In this document: in pieces, positions 5,288-8,058 of the stretch | Layout: every line of letters starts with the position of its first letter | How positions within the stretch are numbered: position 1 is the stretch's first letter | NCBI GenBank assembly: GCA_031288885.1 | Contig: JAITQP010000051.1 | Location: forward strand, 1-8,058 | Reading direction: 5' to 3' | DNA from: Prevotellaceae bacterium | Lineage (GTDB): Bacteria > Bacteroidota > Bacteroidia > Bacteroidales > UBA932 | Length of the DNA stretch: 8,058 bases | Position numbers and translations under genes: made by a program | The notes under the pieces: generated by a model | The model's input: the letters and a program-made list of their open reading frames with translations, nothing else | Database searches by the model: none | What the model was told of the DNA's origin: nothing

Positions 5288-5860
5288 TTAGAATTTCACC
5301 TCCGGCGCTTTCTCTGCGCCCGCCTCTGCCTCAAAGTAAGCCTTCTTCTCAAAGCCGAACATGCCCGCAAAAATGTTGTTGGGGAAGCGGCGGATGTAGG
5401 CGTTGTACTCGCGCGTAGCATCGTTGAAGGTGCGGCGCTCCACCGCAATCCTGTTCTCCGTCCCCTCCAGCTGCGCTTGGAGCTCCAAAAAGTTTTGGTT
5501 GGCCTTGAGGTCGGGGTAGTTTTCGGCAATCGCCATCAGCCGCCCCAGCGCCGAGGTGACTTCGCCCTGCGCCGCCTGAAAGCGCCGGATGGAGGCCTCG
5601 TCCAGCTTTTCGGGGCTGATGACCACCTGCGTTGCGCGCGCGCGCGCCGCCACCACGCCCTCCAGCGTTTGGGCTTCGTGCTTGGCGTAGCCCTTTACGG
5701 TTTCCACCAAGTTGGGGATTAAATCGGCGCGCCGCTGGTACTGGTTTTGCACCTGCGCCCACGCGGCGTCAACTTTCTCCTGCATGGTTACAGGCTTGTT
5801 GTAGTATGAGCACGACGACAGCATGGCTACCGACAGCGCTAAAAAAGCTATTCGTTTCAT
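5288..5860 (-). CDS. lemA: LemA-family lipoprotein
   Basis: The 190-residue protein has a lipoprotein signal (MKRIAFLALS then LSSC, with C17 the predicted lipidated cysteine), so it is probably membrane-anchored outside the cytoplasm. The rest is a mostly helical LemA domain. It carries the family signature RRADLIPNLVETVKGY (about 43-58), a long helical middle rich in Ala, Glu and Gln, and the late motif RRFPNNIFAGMFGF (about 157-170) followed by the KKAYFEAE segment. LemA proteins are widespread but their biochemical role is not settled. This gene should not be confused with the unrelated Pseudomonas sensor kinase once given the same name. It is the first gene after a good TAnnTTTG promoter box and an A9 leader tract, and is tightly coupled to the TPM gene downstream. 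No Shine-Dalgarno is visible before the ATG. Confidence 0.94.
   Translation of the reverse strand: MKRIAFLALSVAMLSSCSYYNKPVTMQEKVDAAWAQVQNQYQRRADLIPNLVETVKGYAKHEAQTLEGVVAARARATQVVISPEKLDEASIRRFQAAQGEVTSALGRLMAIAENYPDLKANQNFLELQAQLEGTENRIAVERRTFNDATREYNAYIRRFPNNIFAGMFGFEKKAYFEAEAGAEKAPEVKF
5296..5303 (-). promoter_or_regulatory. Shine-Dalgarno-like site for the TPM gene
   Basis: The coding strand reads GGAGGTGA inside the last codons of lemA, with the GGAGG core 13 nt before the TPM start codon. It is the only strong anti-16S match before any gene here and supports the start at 5285 over the internal Met4. The same bases encode Pro-Glu-Val-Lys at the LemA C-terminus, so the match may be partly coincidental. 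Confidence 0.4.
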
Positions 5861-5886
5861 CGCTTACTATGTTTTTTTTTGAAGCA

Positions 5887-5894
5887 CAAATATA
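5887..5894 (-). promoter_or_regulatory. Bacteroidetes-type -7 promoter box upstream of lemA
   Basis: The coding strand reads TATATTTG, an exact match to the Bacteroidetes housekeeping -7 consensus TAnnTTTG. It ends 26 bp before the lemA ATG, and the leader contains a run of nine A residues, a context often seen at genes in this phylum without a Shine-Dalgarno. The -33 element is weak: no TTTG lies at ideal spacing, only a TTTTTAA stretch slightly too far upstream that overlaps the comEC stop. It is the best promoter candidate for lemA, the TPM gene and possibly the aro genes. The assignment is inference from consensus. Confidence 0.6.
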
Positions 5895-5917
5895 CGCCAA
5901 TCTTCCCAGAGGCGCTG

Positions 5918-8035
5918 TTAAAAATTACGAACAAACGCGCCGCGCTCGTTCACGTTGTGGCAGGGGATGTTTAGCTCCGCAAAGGCGCTGGCCTGCCGGC
6001 GGGCAAGGTAGGCGGGCATGGAGGCGTCGATAACGACCTGCTGCGGACGGTACATGGCCGCTATCTGCCGCGGGCGCAGCTTGCACGACGAGGTGAGGAT
6101 GAGGTAGTCAACATCAACGGGAGGCTGCACGGTGCAGGGCGGCTCGTCGCGCAGGATTTTCACCGTTTTGCCGGCAAAGCTCACAAAGCCCCTGCACACG
6201 CCCCACTCCTCCAGCTCCTCGCGGGCAGCCCTCTGCAGCGATATGCGGTCAAGGGCGCTCAAGTCCGAAAATCCCAAGCTGGCGGCATGGCTTTTTACGT
6301 TGAAGTCGAACGTATTCTCCACGTCCGCGCTATCGCACAGCGCAAACCCCCGCCGCTCGCTCACGAACGAAATAAGCGACACGCTCCTGATGCTGTACAC
6401 CGCCATGACCTTCTGCCGCTCCTGCCCGTACTTATACGCCACGCGCAGCGACAGGCACACCGCCAGCAGCGATAGCGACAGCAGCAAAAGCCTTGCCTTT
6501 TTTACCCACATGTACAGCGACAAAAACAGTATGGAGAATACTATCGCCCACGTCTGCAGGGGCGTTAGCCAGAAGGCTTCGAGCAGCGCGTACGGCAGGC
6601 TTTCGACAAAGCGGATAAGGTAGTTGAGCAGCGCAATGCAGTAGCCCGTGAGGGTTGCCAGCAGCCAGCCCACGGGCGAGAGCGCCGGAATGAACGTAAA
6701 GGGCAGCGTGAGCAAAAACCCGCCCATGATAGCCATGGTGGGGATGTTGGCCAGCAGGTTGGTGAGCAGAAAGTACGTGGGGAACTGGTGAAACAGGTAG
6801 ATGGATATGGGAAACGTGCCGATGTTGGCCGCCAGCGAAACCGCCGTAAGCGACCAAATAGCGTTGGGCAGCCAGCGCTTGAAGTGCAGCAGGCGGTAAA
6901 TGTAGGGCTGAAAAAACAAAATGGTCAAAACCGCCGCGTACGAGAGCTGAAACCCTGCATCGAACAGGCTGAGCGGGTCGAATACGCAAATCAGGAAGGC
7001 GGAAAACGTGAGCGTATTGTAGCTGTTGGTGGTGCGGCTAAACATTCCGCCAACGGTGAGCACCGTAAACATAATGGAGGCGCGCTGCACGGAGGGCGAC
7101 AGCCCCGCCACCAGCGCATACGACCAGATGCACAGCAGCACTATCGCGCCCCGCGCAAGGCGTCCGTACTTCCGCTTGTCCATAAACTGGAGGATAAAGC
7201 TAAGTATCATGCTGATGATACCCACGTGCAAGCCCGACACGGCGAGGATGTGCATCGCGCCCGCCGCCGCGTACGACTGCCGCAGGTCGGAGTCCAGCAG
7301 CGACTTGTCGCCCAGCGTGAGCGCCTGTAGCACCGCCAGCTGCTCGCCCGTTACGCCCTGCTGCACGAAGTACGCCAGCAGCCGTTTGCGAAGATTTTTG
7401 GGCGCGGTTTTCCACACCGGCAGGTTATCGTGGCTAAGCACCACGCAGCTGCCGGCGTCGATAAAGGCGGCGGAAAAAATTCCGTGCTTGCGCAGGTAGC
7501 CGCCGTAGTCGAACTCGTAGGGGTTTTTTGCCGCAGGGTTGGCGTTGGGCTTGAGGCGCGCAACCAGCTTATCCCCCAGCAGGGGCAGGGCGTGCGCGCT
7601 GTCGTTGCGCAGGTAGAGCGTCATCTTTTCGCTCACCTCGCGCCACGCGCCCGCGCTGTCGCAGTAGGCGGATACGGCAACGCTCAGCTTGGCAAACTTG
7701 GGGCTCCGCGACGGCTCGTCGGTTACCACCGCCGCCACGCAAATGGTTTCGCCAACCGGCAGCTCGCCCTCCAGCTTGACGCCCTGCGTAACGGCAACGC
7801 CAACGAAAAACAAAAGCAGGTTTGCAAACAACCCAAACCACCACCGCCGCGCGTAGGAGACCAGCCGGTAGTGCGCAAACAGCATCAGCGCAAAAAGGGT
7901 CAGGCACAGCCACGCTGCACCCAACCCTGACGGTAGAAGCTGCTCCTCCTGAACAATTATCCCTACGCTGAACGGAAGCATGAGGCGCACAAACGGCGCC
8001 GACCGAACCTTGTCAACAATCTCAGAGTAGCGCAT
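5918..8035 (-). CDS. comEC: ComEC/Rec2-family DNA uptake channel lacking a metallo-beta-lactamase active site
   Basis: The 705-residue polytopic inner-membrane protein is predicted to carry single-stranded DNA into the cytoplasm during natural transformation. Residues 1-82 contain the first hydrophobic helices. About 90-200 form the soluble DUF4131/OB-like domain, with N171-P172-Y173-E174-F175-D176-Y177 and the LRKHGI block. About 230-530 form the Competence domain: L241-G242-D243, HILAVSGLHVG at 262-272, P314 with R318, GFQLSYAAV at 361-369, and many transmembrane segments. The tail (about 540-705) shows traces of a metallo-beta-lactamase fold: an SLISF strand, an LILTSS strand at 645-650, a VVID strand, and a final GAF. 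It lacks the HxHxDH metal motif, so the nuclease activity proposed for other ComEC tails is probably absent. The start codon follows a heptamer array by only 2 bp. The stop is 57 bp before lemA, so it may or may not belong to the same transcript. Confidence 0.95.
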   Translation of the reverse strand: MRYSEIVDKVRSAPFVRLMLPFSVGIIVQEEQLLPSGLGAAWLCLTLFALMLFAHYRLVSYARRWWFGLFANLLLFFVGVAVTQGVKLEGELPVGETICVAAVVTDEPSRSPKFAKLSVAVSAYCDSAGAWREVSEKMTLYLRNDSAHALPLLGDKLVARLKPNANPAAKNPYEFDYGGYLRKHGIFSAAFIDAGSCVVLSHDNLPVWKTAPKNLRKRLLAYFVQQGVTGEQLAVLQALTLGDKSLLDSDLRQSYAAAGAMHILAVSGLHVGIISMILSFILQFMDKRKYGRLARGAIVLLCIWSYALVAGLSPSVQRASIMFTVLTVGGMFSRTTNSYNTLTFSAFLICVFDPLSLFDAGFQLSYAAVLTILFFQPYIYRLLHFKRWLPNAIWSLTAVSLAANIGTFPISIYLFHQFPTYFLLTNLLANIPTMAIMGGFLLTLPFTFIPALSPVGWLLATLTGYCIALLNYLIRFVESLPYALLEAFWLTPLQTWAIVFSILFLSLYMWVKKARLLLLSLSLLAVCLSLRVAYKYGQERQKVMAVYSIRSVSLISFVSERRGFALCDSADVENTFDFNVKSHAASLGFSDLSALDRISLQRAAREELEEWGVCRGFVSFAGKTVKILRDEPPCTVQPPVDVDYLILTSSCKLRPRQIAAMYRPQQVVIDASMPAYLARRQASAFAELNIPCHNVNERGAFVRNF

Positions 8036-8037
8036 AG

Positions 8038-8058
8038 GTTAATGATTAATGGTTAATG
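8038..8058 (+). repeat. Heptamer array upstream of comEC, cut by the window edge
   Basis: The plus strand reads GTTAATG, ATTAATG, GTTAATG in tandem, ending at the last base of the window, so the array may continue beyond it. Its unit matches the array at the aroA stop codon almost 8 kb away. On the comEC coding strand the repeats end 2 bp before the ATG and leave no room for a Shine-Dalgarno. Confidence 0.8.

Noticed and set aside
5890..5917. GCGCC...GGCG stem after comEC as an intrinsic terminator
   Set aside because: The stem is only 4-5 bp plus a bulged 3 bp, has no U-tract, and overlaps the lemA -7 box.

Overview
The window looks like chromosomal DNA from a fairly GC-rich member of the Bacteroidota, probably Bacteroidales-like. 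Three things point there. Promoter-like boxes match the Bacteroidetes -7 consensus TAnnTTTG, most clearly before lemA. Most start codons lack a Shine-Dalgarno sequence. The ComEC protein has lost the metallo-beta-lactamase active site, and the EPSP synthase motifs (CGESG, VEGDWSGAS) resemble those of this phylum. The genus cannot be fixed from the sequence alone. All seven supported genes lie on the minus strand, so transcription runs from right to left. I see no RNA gene, insertion sequence, CRISPR array or phage gene.

Layout in transcription order: comEC (8035-5918, DNA-uptake channel); a 57-bp gap holding a good TAnnTTTG box; lemA (5860-5288, lipoprotein) and a TPM-domain membrane protein (5285-4497), separated by 2 bp; a 52-bp gap filled with heptanucleotide repeats; aroB (4444-3413); a 54-bp gap with phased A-tracts and two heptamers; aroD (3358-2723); 8 bp; an aroE-aroK fusion (2714-1416); a 32-bp overlap; and aroA (1447-182). 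Positions 1-181 form a short flank with no convincing gene, possibly the promoter and first codons of the next minus-strand gene.

The central theme is a compact shikimate operon for steps 2-6 of chorismate synthesis: 3-dehydroquinate synthase, type I dehydroquinase, shikimate dehydrogenase, shikimate kinase and EPSP synthase. Gene order, and domain order inside the fusion, match reaction order exactly. These are also the five activities that fungi and many protists join in the AROM polypeptide, although AROM uses a different domain order. DAHP synthase (step 1) and chorismate synthase (step 7) are not in the window. The LemA/TPM pair is an envelope module of unclear biochemical role, placed directly upstream and possibly co-transcribed.

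The most unusual non-coding signal is a set of AT-rich 7-bp tandem repeats at gene junctions. One family (RTTAATG) lies at the aroA stop codon and immediately before the comEC start. A second (GARTTAS) lies before aroB and before aroD. The array at the aroA end encodes the last residues and stop codon of the enzyme and forms a 10-bp inverted repeat.
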